Shown piece after piece: positions 25,729 to 33,534 of a DNA stretch of 64,000 nt (position 1 is the stretch's first letter; the number at the start of each line of letters is the position of its first letter). Origin of the DNA: Verrucomicrobiota bacterium (GTDB taxonomy: Bacteria; Verrucomicrobiota; Verrucomicrobiia; Chthoniobacterales; Terrimicrobiaceae); the NCBI GenBank assembly GCA_026398275.1, contig JAPLTF010000015.1, forward strand, positions 1-64,000. Reading direction: 5' to 3'. The notes under the pieces were generated by a model, which had not been told where the DNA came from, made no database searches, and saw only the letters and a list, made by a program, of their open reading frames with translations. The position numbers and the translations under genes were made by a program.

Positions 25729-28700
25729 CTATGGCACAAGCTCCACCCGGTAGAAACGCTGTTGTATGCCGGGTGAAGAATCGCGGAACACCGATTCGGC
25801 CGACCCGGAGGACACGGGGACGGTAATCGTGGAACCCGGCAGGTCGGTGAGCCATGCGGGGTCGGCCAGCGAATTTTTATAGGTCACCCGGTAGGTTTTT
25901 CCGGGAACTGCCGGCCAGGCGACTTTGAATTTGCCGCTCACATCCGGCGCGAGGACGGCGCGGAATTTCCGGTCCGGAGCGACGAAATCAAATTTGTCGT
26001 CGCCGATGGAATCCTTGATCGCCGCGGTCGGGAGGGCGAGGAATTCAGCAGGATCGAGATTGCCGTTGTCCACGGTTTTTCCGGGGGCCTGGGCGCCGAG
26101 GATTCCGCCGTTTGCCGTCTGGAATGCAGCGCTCGCGATGTAGATTGTAGGCGGAACGGAGCCGAAGGCATCCACCAGATCAATGGTTCCTTCCAATTGT
26201 CCGGATGGGTTTTTATTCACCTGGCCCGCGAGGCTGGTTCCTCCGGAGTTATGCCACTGCCAGCCGGCCCAGCCGTTCGTGGATTCCATGCAGAGGACAG
26301 CGGCAGTTGAAGGCACCGCCACCAGTCCGGCCTTGCCCCAGCCGGGAAGGACCGGATTTGATGCCGAGGGAAGGAGCTGGTTCGAGACGAAAATAAAGTG
26401 GTCATTCCCGGCCGCCGAGCCAGCATACCACGTCGCCACGTAGAGCTTCGTGCCACGGATCGATGCGTAGACCGTCATCCCGGGGTTGCTGAGCAGGTAG
26501 CCTGCGGGCGCGGTGCCCGACATGGAGAACGCCGGCGGGTCAACGCCCGGCGCGGTGCTTGTGATGGAAAATGCCGCGGTCGGCGACGAGGAACCCGCGC
26601 TGTTCACCGCGATGATTGTGTAGTTGTAGGACGTGAGGGGCGAGACCGTCGTGTCGGCGTAGGATGCCGTGGAGCTGGTTCCGATCTCGGTTCCGTCGCG
26701 GAGAATCCGATAGCTGGTCGCATCGGGCGATGCCGTCCATGTCAGGTTGATCCGGGTGCCCGTGGGCGAGTCGCCCGCGAGATTTGCCGGCGTGGCCGGG
26801 GGGACATTGATCGCGCCGTCATCCTCGACAAAGACGTGCTGGATCTCCGACTTGCTGGTGTTGTTTTTCGAGTCCGTCGCCTCGATGTAGTAGTCGAGCA
26901 GCTTGCCGCGGAACCCGGCGACGTTGGCATTGCTGATCTTGACGAAATAGTAATCCGCAAGCTCCGGCGGCGTGATGAAGTAGTCGATCTGGCCGTTGTT
27001 GGCGGCGGCGTTGAGCTCGGCGCGAGTCTTCGGCAGCACGCGCTTGTTCATGGGGATCGTGATCCACGGACCGACGTCGCTTCCGCCGGCATACGTTTCG
27101 TTCTGGTTGTTCGCCATCGTGTTCACCCCGTCGTTGTCGACGCGCACTTTGACGCTGATCGCGCCGACGCCACTGATGTCGTAGGCGTGCGTCCAGATGT
27201 AGAATTCCGATGGCATCTTTTTCAGGTAGCTCGTGTTCCCGCCCGGGATGCTGTTGAACCAGCCGAATGTGTAGGCGCCGGGATTCCACGGAAACCGCTG
27301 CGGGCGCAGGACGGATGGCGGCGTGCGGTCGTTGGCGAGGCGGGCATTGACGAACGGGCTGAGCTTTTCGATTGCGCGGCGGGTGGCGAGCGACTGCTTG
27401 ACCTCGTCGTCATTGCCGAGCCCGCCGTAGTAGTTGAACCCGGAGTCGAGGCCGCCGAGGTAAATGTGCCAGCCAAGCTCAACATCGTTCGGGATTGTCC
27501 GCGCGCCGTTCCAGTCATACGGTGCCTGGATTTTCCAAGCCTGCACGCTGCCGCCCTCATCGACGAGCATCTGCTCGGCAGTCTCGCACCAGTTGGCACC
27601 GGTGATCACCGGAGCCCAGCTCCAGAACTTGAGCGCGAAGCCGGGTGTCTCGAGGTCGACGACCGTGCCGGGCACTTTGCTTGTGCTGTTGGGTGCCCCC
27701 ACCGGCGGTTCAATCCACTTCAGAAAGTAGGGACTGCCGTAGTCGGACTCCGGAAAGATCCACGCGCCGTCCTCGACGTGCGCGTATTCTCCCGCTGGCG
27801 GTGGCTTGGCGTTCACGAGATCCTGGATCGCGCAGACCGCGTAGCCGTTGCTGCTGCAGCCGCTGAAGAACGACGGGGTGGATTCAAAATACGAACTACT
27901 GCCCCCGCCCCATGCATTGTCTCCATCGGTGCAGGGAAGGACGACGACCGGGCGGGACGGATCGTTGGCGAAAGGCGCGATGTTGTTGGAGATCATCCCG
28001 ACCTGCGCGCCGCTGTAGCCGGCGACGTAGCTCAGCGCGTCATCGCTCGGCACGACGATGAGGGATTTCTCCTGGCCGGTGGCCGGGTTCACGTATTTCA
28101 CGCGATGGAGCTGATACGCATGGGGCGAGACATTCCATGCGGCCTGCCCGGGATTCGGCTCGTTGAACCACCAGCCGCTCACCGGCGACGGACCGCGCTG
28201 GTCGGCTTTGTTCGGCGGGCTGGATTTTATCTGGAAGCTGCCCGTGGGATTCGCCTTCGTGTTGTAGGTCGGACACGTGCGGCTCAGGTGGTGGCTTGCA
28301 ACGATCGTCCACTGATATCCCTCGTCGGCCAGCACATCGATCATCTCCGAGGTGAACGCCATCTCGGTCGGAAAAAATCCTTTCGAGTGGTCGCTGAGAT
28401 CGGAGTTCCCGCCCCACGCCTTCCACCACGCCTGCTTGAAAATTTGAAGCTCCTTGCGGAAGACGGCCTTCGGAATCAGGGGCCCGAGCGAATGGTGGTA
28501 GGTGAAGCCGACGAGATCCATCCGGCGGCTGCCGCCGGCGAGGCCCGCGCCGGGATTTCCGGCCGTCAACCAGTTACGTGCCTCGCGGTTGCCGCTCCAC
28601 CAACCATTGCCATAACCAAGCTGGTTGTTGGTTCCGAGGCTGCGGATGTTGTCGATCAACGACCCGCTGTAGCTCATGCAAAAGCCCGCCTGGGTGGAAA

Positions 28701-29055
28701 GACCGGCCAGCGAGTTGCGCGGGCCGCTCTGATACGCGGCCTGACGGTCGGGCAGGCCGAAGATGTCGGTCAGATTGTTGTCGGGATGCCCGGATGTCGT
28801 TCCGTAGAGCTGCCCGCTCTTCAGGACAATCGAATCCCATGCATACTGCATCCGGCTGGTCTGGCTGCCGTTCCCGTTCCACTCCGGCCAGTAAATCGGC
28901 TGGTGGTTGTGCCAGAAGCGCGAGACGTAAACGGAGCTGTCCGCGCCGGCGATGCCAGTCGAAAACCCCGCCAGCACCACGACGAACATGATGCCGCAAT
29001 GACGCCACCACCCAAGTCTTGAACAGTTCAACTGTTTCCAGAGAAATGCAGTCAT
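25729..29055 (-). CDS. Secreted GH57-family glycoside hydrolase with FN3 domain
   Basis: 1108 residues from 29055, or 1086 from an ATG at 28989. A signal peptide (IMFVVVLAGFSTGIAGA) precedes the GH57 core. Region 1 is SRFWHNHQPIYWPEW, matching the HxHQP signature. A candidate catalytic glutamate is in GFFPTEMAFTSEM (about residue 228), and SDDALSYVAG and WSWAPVITGANW lie further on. A fibronectin type III domain (ATPANLAGDSPTGTRINLTW, about residues 770-850) and a C-terminal beta domain follow. GH57 enzymes are retaining alpha-amylases, pullulanases or branching enzymes. The family fits this alpha-glucan island; the exact specificity is open. A candidate LacI operator lies at 29022-29036, inside or just upstream of the coding region depending on the start. 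Confidence 0.82.
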   Translation of the reverse strand: MTAFLWKQLNCSRLGWWRHCGIMFVVVLAGFSTGIAGADSSVYVSRFWHNHQPIYWPEWNGNGSQTSRMQYAWDSIVLKSGQLYGTTSGHPDNNLTDIFGLPDRQAAYQSGPRNSLAGLSTQAGFCMSYSGSLIDNIRSLGTNNQLGYGNGWWSGNREARNWLTAGNPGAGLAGGSRRMDLVGFTYHHSLGPLIPKAVFRKELQIFKQAWWKAWGGNSDLSDHSKGFFPTEMAFTSEMIDVLADEGYQWTIVASHHLSRTCPTYNTKANPTGSFQIKSSPPNKADQRGPSPVSGWWFNEPNPGQAAWNVSPHAYQLHRVKYVNPATGQEKSLIVVPSDDALSYVAGYSGAQVGMISNNIAPFANDPSRPVVVLPCTDGDNAWGGGSSSYFESTPSFFSGCSSNGYAVCAIQDLVNAKPPPAGEYAHVEDGAWIFPESDYGSPYFLKWIEPPVGAPNSTSKVPGTVVDLETPGFALKFWSWAPVITGANWCETAEQMLVDEGGSVQAWKIQAPYDWNGARTIPNDVELGWHIYLGGLDSGFNYYGGLGNDDEVKQSLATRRAIEKLSPFVNARLANDRTPPSVLRPQRFPWNPGAYTFGWFNSIPGGNTSYLKKMPSEFYIWTHAYDISGVGAISVKVRVDNDGVNTMANNQNETYAGGSDVGPWITIPMNKRVLPKTRAELNAAANNGQIDYFITPPELADYYFVKISNANVAGFRGKLLDYYIEATDSKNNTSKSEIQHVFVEDDGAINVPPATPANLAGDSPTGTRINLTWTASPDATSYRILRDGTEIGTSSTASYADTTVSPLTSYNYTIIAVNSAGSSSPTAAFSITSTAPGVDPPAFSMSGTAPAGYLLSNPGMTVYASIRGTKLYVATWYAGSAAGNDHFIFVSNQLLPSASNPVLPGWGKAGLVAVPSTAAVLCMESTNGWAGWQWHNSGGTSLAGQVNKNPSGQLEGTIDLVDAFGSVPPTIYIASAAFQTANGGILGAQAPGKTVDNGNLDPAEFLALPTAAIKDSIGDDKFDFVAPDRKFRAVLAPDVSGKFKVAWPAVPGKTYRVTYKNSLADPAWLTDLPGSTITVPVSSGSAESVFRDSSPGIQQRFYRVELVP
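29022..29036. promoter_or_regulatory. Candidate LacI operator A
   Basis: AACAGTTCAACTGTT, two perfect 7-base arms around a central C, preceded by TTG so that TTGAACAGTTCAA is also a palindrome. It shares 14 of 15 bases with the site in front of the LacI gene. It lies at the 5' end of the GH57 gene, 33-47 bases upstream of the ATG at 28989 or inside the first codons if the ATG at 29055 is used. Confidence 0.6.
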
Positions 29056-29072
29056 GGGAGGCGGTGACTTGT

Positions 29073-29870
29073 TTAGCGGGGGATGGCCGAGGCGACCCGG
29101 GAGACCTGGAATCCGTTGAAGTAGGCGTCGCTGGTCTCGCCGTCCTGATTGTAAATGGCGAAGCTGTCGATCGGCGCGCCGGCATCGCCCGCGAGCTTGC
29201 GGCCTTCGAGTTTTTTGGTCTCCTTGGTATCGAGGGTGGTGATCTCCAAATTGTAGGTGTCCGGAGTGACAAGCGTCACGGTCACCGAGACTCCGCCGGC
29301 GGTGAACGGCACCCCGGTGTCATGATCCGCCTCGCCATCAAAGACCTGAAAATTCCCCTCGCCCTGATAGAATCCGAACTGCAGGCGTGCCCCGTTCTGA
29401 AAATCGTCCCAGGCATCCGCCGCCGCGCCGGTGCGAAGCGAGAAGCCGATCACGCCCGGACGCGAATCATCCGTTTCGAATTTTTTGATAAACTCGCCGC
29501 ATTCCATCAGGAGCGAGAAGGAATCGCCGACCGCAAGCGGGGCGTCGAAGGATCGGAACGCACAGGCGACCTCGAAATCCACGCCGTTCGCGAACATCCC
29601 CAGCGCCTTGCCGTTCGACCCCGCATTTTCCAGATCTTTCTGCTCGGTGGAAGTGGCGACAAAAAATCCGCAATGGCTGTCGGTTCCGACGCCCCCGGCG
29701 GTTTGGAAGAGCCATGCGCCGAATCCGGTGCCGGAATTCTTCCCCGCCTGCCATCCGCCGTTATAAGCACTGTGGGTGGCTTCGTCCTCCGCGATGTTGA
29801 TGCGGTCGGATGCCTGGACGGATGCCAGGCTGATAAAAACCGGGAGAAGCAGGAGGGAAAACCATTTCAT
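29073..29870 (-). CDS. Exported protein of unknown function in the glucan island
   Basis: A 265-residue protein with a clean signal peptide (MKWFSLLLLPVFISLASVQA). The mature protein is beta-rich and contains AYNGGWQAGKNSGTGFGAW, TDSHCGFFVATS and VSVTVTLVTPDTYNLEIT. It ends without an anchor. The pattern resembles concanavalin-like or carbohydrate-binding sandwich proteins, which is only an impression. It is flanked by GH57 and GH13 genes on the same strand, 17 bases before the GH57 start, so a role in binding glucan or at the cell surface is plausible. The ATG at 29870 is chosen because the signal peptide begins there. Confidence 0.6.
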   Translation of the reverse strand: MKWFSLLLLPVFISLASVQASDRINIAEDEATHSAYNGGWQAGKNSGTGFGAWLFQTAGGVGTDSHCGFFVATSTEQKDLENAGSNGKALGMFANGVDFEVACAFRSFDAPLAVGDSFSLLMECGEFIKKFETDDSRPGVIGFSLRTGAAADAWDDFQNGARLQFGFYQGEGNFQVFDGEADHDTGVPFTAGGVSVTVTLVTPDTYNLEITTLDTKETKKLEGRKLAGDAGAPIDSFAIYNQDGETSDAYFNGFQVSRVASAIPR

Positions 29871-29931
29871 AATCTGCAAGGGATTGCCGGTCAGGATAAA
29901 CCCGCTCCAACCCTTGTCGAAGCCCTTTTTG

Positions 29932-29954
29932 TTGAACGGATCAATTCCGTTCAA
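29932..29954. promoter_or_regulatory. Perfect 9-bp palindrome between two island genes
   Basis: TTGAACGGA, five bases (tcaat), then TCCGTTCAA. It spans the stop codon of the GH13 gene to the right. Outside it GCCCTT and AAGGGC can extend a stem with bulges. It shares TTGAAC/GTTCAA with the LacI candidate sites. It may be an operator or an mRNA-stabilising hairpin; it has no T-run for a terminator. Confidence 0.5.
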
Positions 29955-32900
29955 GGGCCGACTTTGACGCGGTAGAACTTGTTTCCCGCGCCGGGAGTCG
30001 GGTCGGTGTAGGTGCCGGTTGTGAGGCCGGTAGCCATGGGGGTCCAGGTGGCGGCGTTGAGACTGGCTTTGGATTCGACGGTGTAGGACTTCCCGGCCAC
30101 CGCATCCCAGGTGATGGTGATCCCGCCGCCGACCGCTGCGGTGATCGAGGTGATTTTGAAAATCGAGCCGGCATCCAGGGGATTTGTGCCGGCGGCGACC
30201 TCGGAGGCATTGTTCATCCCGTCCCCGTCGTTGTCGCCGGCGGAAGTCAGCGAGAGCGTCTGGGAGCTGGAGGATGTAGGGCTGGAGGCGGAGTTGTAGT
30301 CGTTGGGATTCAGCGTGGTGACGGCTGCCGTAGCGGTCACCCCGGTGGGCAGGCCCGTAAGCGTGTAGGAGGTAAATGTCGTATCGCGGGTGACAACGAT
30401 GCTGTCGCTGCGGGTCACAACAAGACGGTAAACAGGCTGGAGTCCCTCGGAGTCAGTCACCGCGTTCCAAGTGAAAGTCACCGAACCGTCGAGAGCATAA
30501 GCAGCAACTGCGGGGGCGGCAGACGGCGTGGAGAGCGATGTCACGTCATAAACCTTGAGATACTGCGGCTCGAACGGCGCGAAGGACCAAGCCTGGTCCG
30601 TCCCGGGAATCGGATTGAGCAAAACATAGAGTCCGTTATTGACGAGGTCATCGCGCGTATAACCGGACGAACCCCACAGCAATGTGTCGCGGCGGGTCGG
30701 ATACTCGTTGTTCGGCCCGAGGTAGGCCGCGATGTTGCGGGCATTGTAGCGCCTTCCGGATTTCAAACCCATGTTGTCGGCAAGGCCTGCGGGGATTCCG
30801 AAGGTGTTGGATTTTTGGTTGTAACGGTCGAGATTTTGGAACGCGAGCACCACGTCGCTGGTGGCAGGTGAAGCCCCGGGACTTTGGTATTTTGCGGTGG
30901 CGAAAATATTTGCGTCCGCCGTATTGGAACCGTTGGGATTCAAAAACCAGCGGTTCGAGGAGCGCAGGGCGGGGCTGAACCCTCTCGCAAGCCCGACTCC
31001 CGAGTAAGCGGGGATCAGGTTCTTGACGCCGAGGGTATTGTTCGCCCAGGCAGTCCATTGCGGCTGCATCGAGTTGTAGCGCTTGAAGTGCGGGATGTTT
31101 TTCCCGAAATTCGTTTCGTAGTAATCAAAGCTCAGGCTGTTGGAGGTTCCGATCTCCTGCCCATACATGATCATCGGTGCGCCATCGATCATGCCGCCCA
31201 CGGCATAGCGGATGAAAGCCTGCCAGGGATCGGCGTAGCCAGCCTCGTCGTGGGAGGTATTGTTCAGCAGGACAAGCCCCTGTCCGTAGGATCCGCGACG
31301 GCCTTCGAAAATATCGCGGTAATTTGTGGTCGTGGTGGCGGACTGGAACGGGAAGACGATGTTTTCGTTGAGAAGTTCGAAGTGCCGGTTCGAGCGATAA
31401 GTCACGGCCCCGCCATCGAGGGACTCGGTCATGAAAACGAAGCTCCACTTGTAGCTGCGCGCAACATTGATCGTGTATTCCCAGAACTGCGGCGGCATGC
31501 CCTGCCCGAAATCCGCACGCAGACCGTCGATGCCTTTGTAGGATTGGTCAGAGAGCGAGCTTCCTGCAGGGAGTCCGGTTTTTTCCAGCCAGTAGGGAAC
31601 GTAGCGGGCGAAGTATTTCCACACCGTGCGGGTAACTGCCCCGGTGGATCCGGACGCGCCGCTCAGCGAGGAATAATCGTACGTGTCCGCTTCGTTGCCC
31701 ACTGTGGCGCGACTGCTATCGGCTCCCGGATAGCCTGTGACCAGCGTGGCGTAGCGTCCAAAAAAGAAATCGATCACGTCCGCCCATTTCCCGAAATCGT
31801 CCCGGTCGGGTGCGCTGGCCACATCGGAGGCGGAATTCGCAGGGACGGAATAGGCTGTGCCCGCACCGCCTTTGGTGGAATAGAACCGCGCCTCGCGGTC
31901 CTTGATTTTGTCGGTTGGCGACCAGCCCGAGGTATTGAACCCTGCGGCTGTGAGCAGGTCGATGCCGGATTGGTCGATCTCGCAATCATAGGCCGAGTGA
32001 TTGAACGGCGCATCCAGAATCACATTCACGCCCTTGTCGTCGGCCGCAGCGACAAAGTTCTGGAATGCGGTCATCGAACTTGCCCGCGAATTTCCCTGGC
32101 TCATCTGCTCCATGACCTGGAAAAAGTTCTTCACGGCATAAGGGCTGCCCGGATCGTATGGTGTGCCGCCCGGGGCCTCGCGGCCCTCGATGCCATTCGG
32201 ATGGATCGGTTGGAACCAGATCGTGTTGGCACCGGCGCCTTTCAGGTAGTCGAGGTTCCACCGCGTGTTGTCGGTGAGGCTTTCAAACGTGGACCTCTGC
32301 GCAAACGTCGGGCCGGTCGCGTCCACGTTCAGGACGTTCACTTCGTAGATCCGCAGGTTGCGGGACAACTGCGGGGCGACCGTGATGCAGTGGTCGCGAC
32401 GGCCGTTGGAGGAATACCAGTTCCAGGTTGAGCTTCCGGATGTGCGGTAGCGCGCGGTGAGGCGGTAGGCACCGGTCTTGTTGGCGTTCAGTGTGACCGT
32501 ATAGACCCCGTTCGATCCGCTCATCGGTATGGCCTGAAAATACCCGTTCGCAGGGTAGGCACCCGAGACATACCCCTGGGGTTTTTCATCCGGAGGGGCG
32601 GGCGGCACGATCCCGTCGTCAATACCATCGCTGTTCGCATCGGCGGCGGCCCGACTGCGGTTGTTGAGATCGGTCCAGACTTCCGCCTCGGTTGTGTTCG
32701 GGGAACCGGTGGAAAATGTGATAGTTACTGGAACCGATTCTCCCGCCACCTCGTCGATATAGAGTTTCGTCGTGGTGTAATTAGCATTGAGGGTCCCCGT
32801 GGAGGCTGTGGCGACCGACAGCCCGTCGATGGTCATGCTATACGGGCTCGCCTGCGCATCGCCCGCACTGAGCGATTGGGCGCTGGCTCCCCCGGAGCTG

Positions 32901-33427
32901 TAGAGATAGGTCGTGGATTTGTTGGAAAAGGTGACCTCGAAATAATACTGAACGACCGAACCCACGGCGGGCATCTTGAGGGTGGCTTTCCAGAATTGGT
33001 TGCCTCCGTTGTTGGCGGCAAAAGACAAAGGGATAGACAGCCATGCGCCGCTGGTCCCGAAACGATAGTGGAAATTTCCGCCATTTTGATCGTTCGCTCC
33101 GCCGTCCCGCCAAACCCCTTCGTAGAACGAGGTCGAAGCTCCGGGATCGGGGCTCACGGGAGACCGCATCGAAATCCCGCCGGGGATGTCGGTGGTGTTC
33201 GAGGGAATATGCCAGAGGTTCGGGACGATCTGCGCCTGGGCGGAAGCGAGGGCGAAGAGCAGGCAGAAGGCGATGGCGAAAAAGGTAGATCCCGGAAAAA
33301 CAGTGCGCGCTCCGCGCGGGATGGAACGAACACGGCGGCACAGCGCCGTGGCTACAGCGCTGATGTGATTTTTGCGCTGCGCGTTTGATGCTCTGCTGGC
33401 GCTTCGGATGGCTCCCCGCCTACACAT
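29951..33427 (-). CDS. Large secreted GH13 enzyme with FN3 and calcium-repeat domains
   Basis: About 1158 residues from an ATG at 33427. A signal helix (FFAIAFCLLFALASAQA) starts only about 50 residues in, because a hairpin repeat lies between. Starch-binding-like beta domains are followed by a GH13 barrel (LRIYEVNVLNVDATGPTF). Candidate catalytic residues are D in GLRADFGQG (about 638), E in FMTESLDG (about 665) and D in NNTSHDEAG (about 727). Behind it lie an FN3-like domain, a DNDGDGMNNASEVAAGTNPLD repeat (thrombospondin-3/EF-hand type), and a C-terminal beta domain ending FYRVKVGP. That ending resembles the tail of the GH57 and giant proteins, perhaps a shared sorting or binding module. 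Substrate is most likely starch or a related alpha-glucan. Confidence 0.82.
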   Translation of the reverse strand: MCRRGAIRSASRASNAQRKNHISAVATALCRRVRSIPRGARTVFPGSTFFAIAFCLLFALASAQAQIVPNLWHIPSNTTDIPGGISMRSPVSPDPGASTSFYEGVWRDGGANDQNGGNFHYRFGTSGAWLSIPLSFAANNGGNQFWKATLKMPAVGSVVQYYFEVTFSNKSTTYLYSSGGASAQSLSAGDAQASPYSMTIDGLSVATASTGTLNANYTTTKLYIDEVAGESVPVTITFSTGSPNTTEAEVWTDLNNRSRAAADANSDGIDDGIVPPAPPDEKPQGYVSGAYPANGYFQAIPMSGSNGVYTVTLNANKTGAYRLTARYRTSGSSTWNWYSSNGRRDHCITVAPQLSRNLRIYEVNVLNVDATGPTFAQRSTFESLTDNTRWNLDYLKGAGANTIWFQPIHPNGIEGREAPGGTPYDPGSPYAVKNFFQVMEQMSQGNSRASSMTAFQNFVAAADDKGVNVILDAPFNHSAYDCEIDQSGIDLLTAAGFNTSGWSPTDKIKDREARFYSTKGGAGTAYSVPANSASDVASAPDRDDFGKWADVIDFFFGRYATLVTGYPGADSSRATVGNEADTYDYSSLSGASGSTGAVTRTVWKYFARYVPYWLEKTGLPAGSSLSDQSYKGIDGLRADFGQGMPPQFWEYTINVARSYKWSFVFMTESLDGGAVTYRSNRHFELLNENIVFPFQSATTTTNYRDIFEGRRGSYGQGLVLLNNTSHDEAGYADPWQAFIRYAVGGMIDGAPMIMYGQEIGTSNSLSFDYYETNFGKNIPHFKRYNSMQPQWTAWANNTLGVKNLIPAYSGVGLARGFSPALRSSNRWFLNPNGSNTADANIFATAKYQSPGASPATSDVVLAFQNLDRYNQKSNTFGIPAGLADNMGLKSGRRYNARNIAAYLGPNNEYPTRRDTLLWGSSGYTRDDLVNNGLYVLLNPIPGTDQAWSFAPFEPQYLKVYDVTSLSTPSAAPAVAAYALDGSVTFTWNAVTDSEGLQPVYRLVVTRSDSIVVTRDTTFTSYTLTGLPTGVTATAAVTTLNPNDYNSASSPTSSSSQTLSLTSAGDNDGDGMNNASEVAAGTNPLDAGSIFKITSITAAVGGGITITWDAVAGKSYTVESKASLNAATWTPMATGLTTGTYTDPTPGAGNKFYRVKVGP
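33331..33355. repeat. CTGTGC-loop hairpin repeat, copy 2
   Basis: CACGGCG-gcacag-CGCCGTG followed by GCTAC. The 7-bp stem is perfect. It lies inside the 5' part of the 29951-33427 reading frame, between the only upstream ATG and the signal helix. Confidence 0.65.
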
Positions 33428-33470
33428 TCGACTTTCCCGAGTTGGCACGAGGCGCTGGCGCGCTGGTGTT

Positions 33471-33498
33471 GTAGCCGCCCCGCTGTGTCGGGGCGTGG
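33471..33498. repeat. CTGTGT-loop hairpin repeat, copy 3
   Basis: GTAGC-CGCCCCG-ctgtgt-CGGGGCG-TGG. The loop position and GTAGC edge match copy 2, but the stem is entirely GC and different, with compensating changes on both sides. It lies in the 107-base gap between the giant GH13-GH57 gene and the following GH13 gene, where it could also slow or end transcription. Confidence 0.65.
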
Positions 33499-33534
33499 TC
33501 GCGGCGGGGCCGCCATTTGTTGAGGCAAGATTTC

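Noticed and set aside
26398-29022. An 874-codon open frame on the plus strand
   Set aside because: It is antisense to the GH57 gene, shows no domain or signal, and is rich in V, R and A from reverse-reading GC-rich codons. The GH57 frame has clear motifs.
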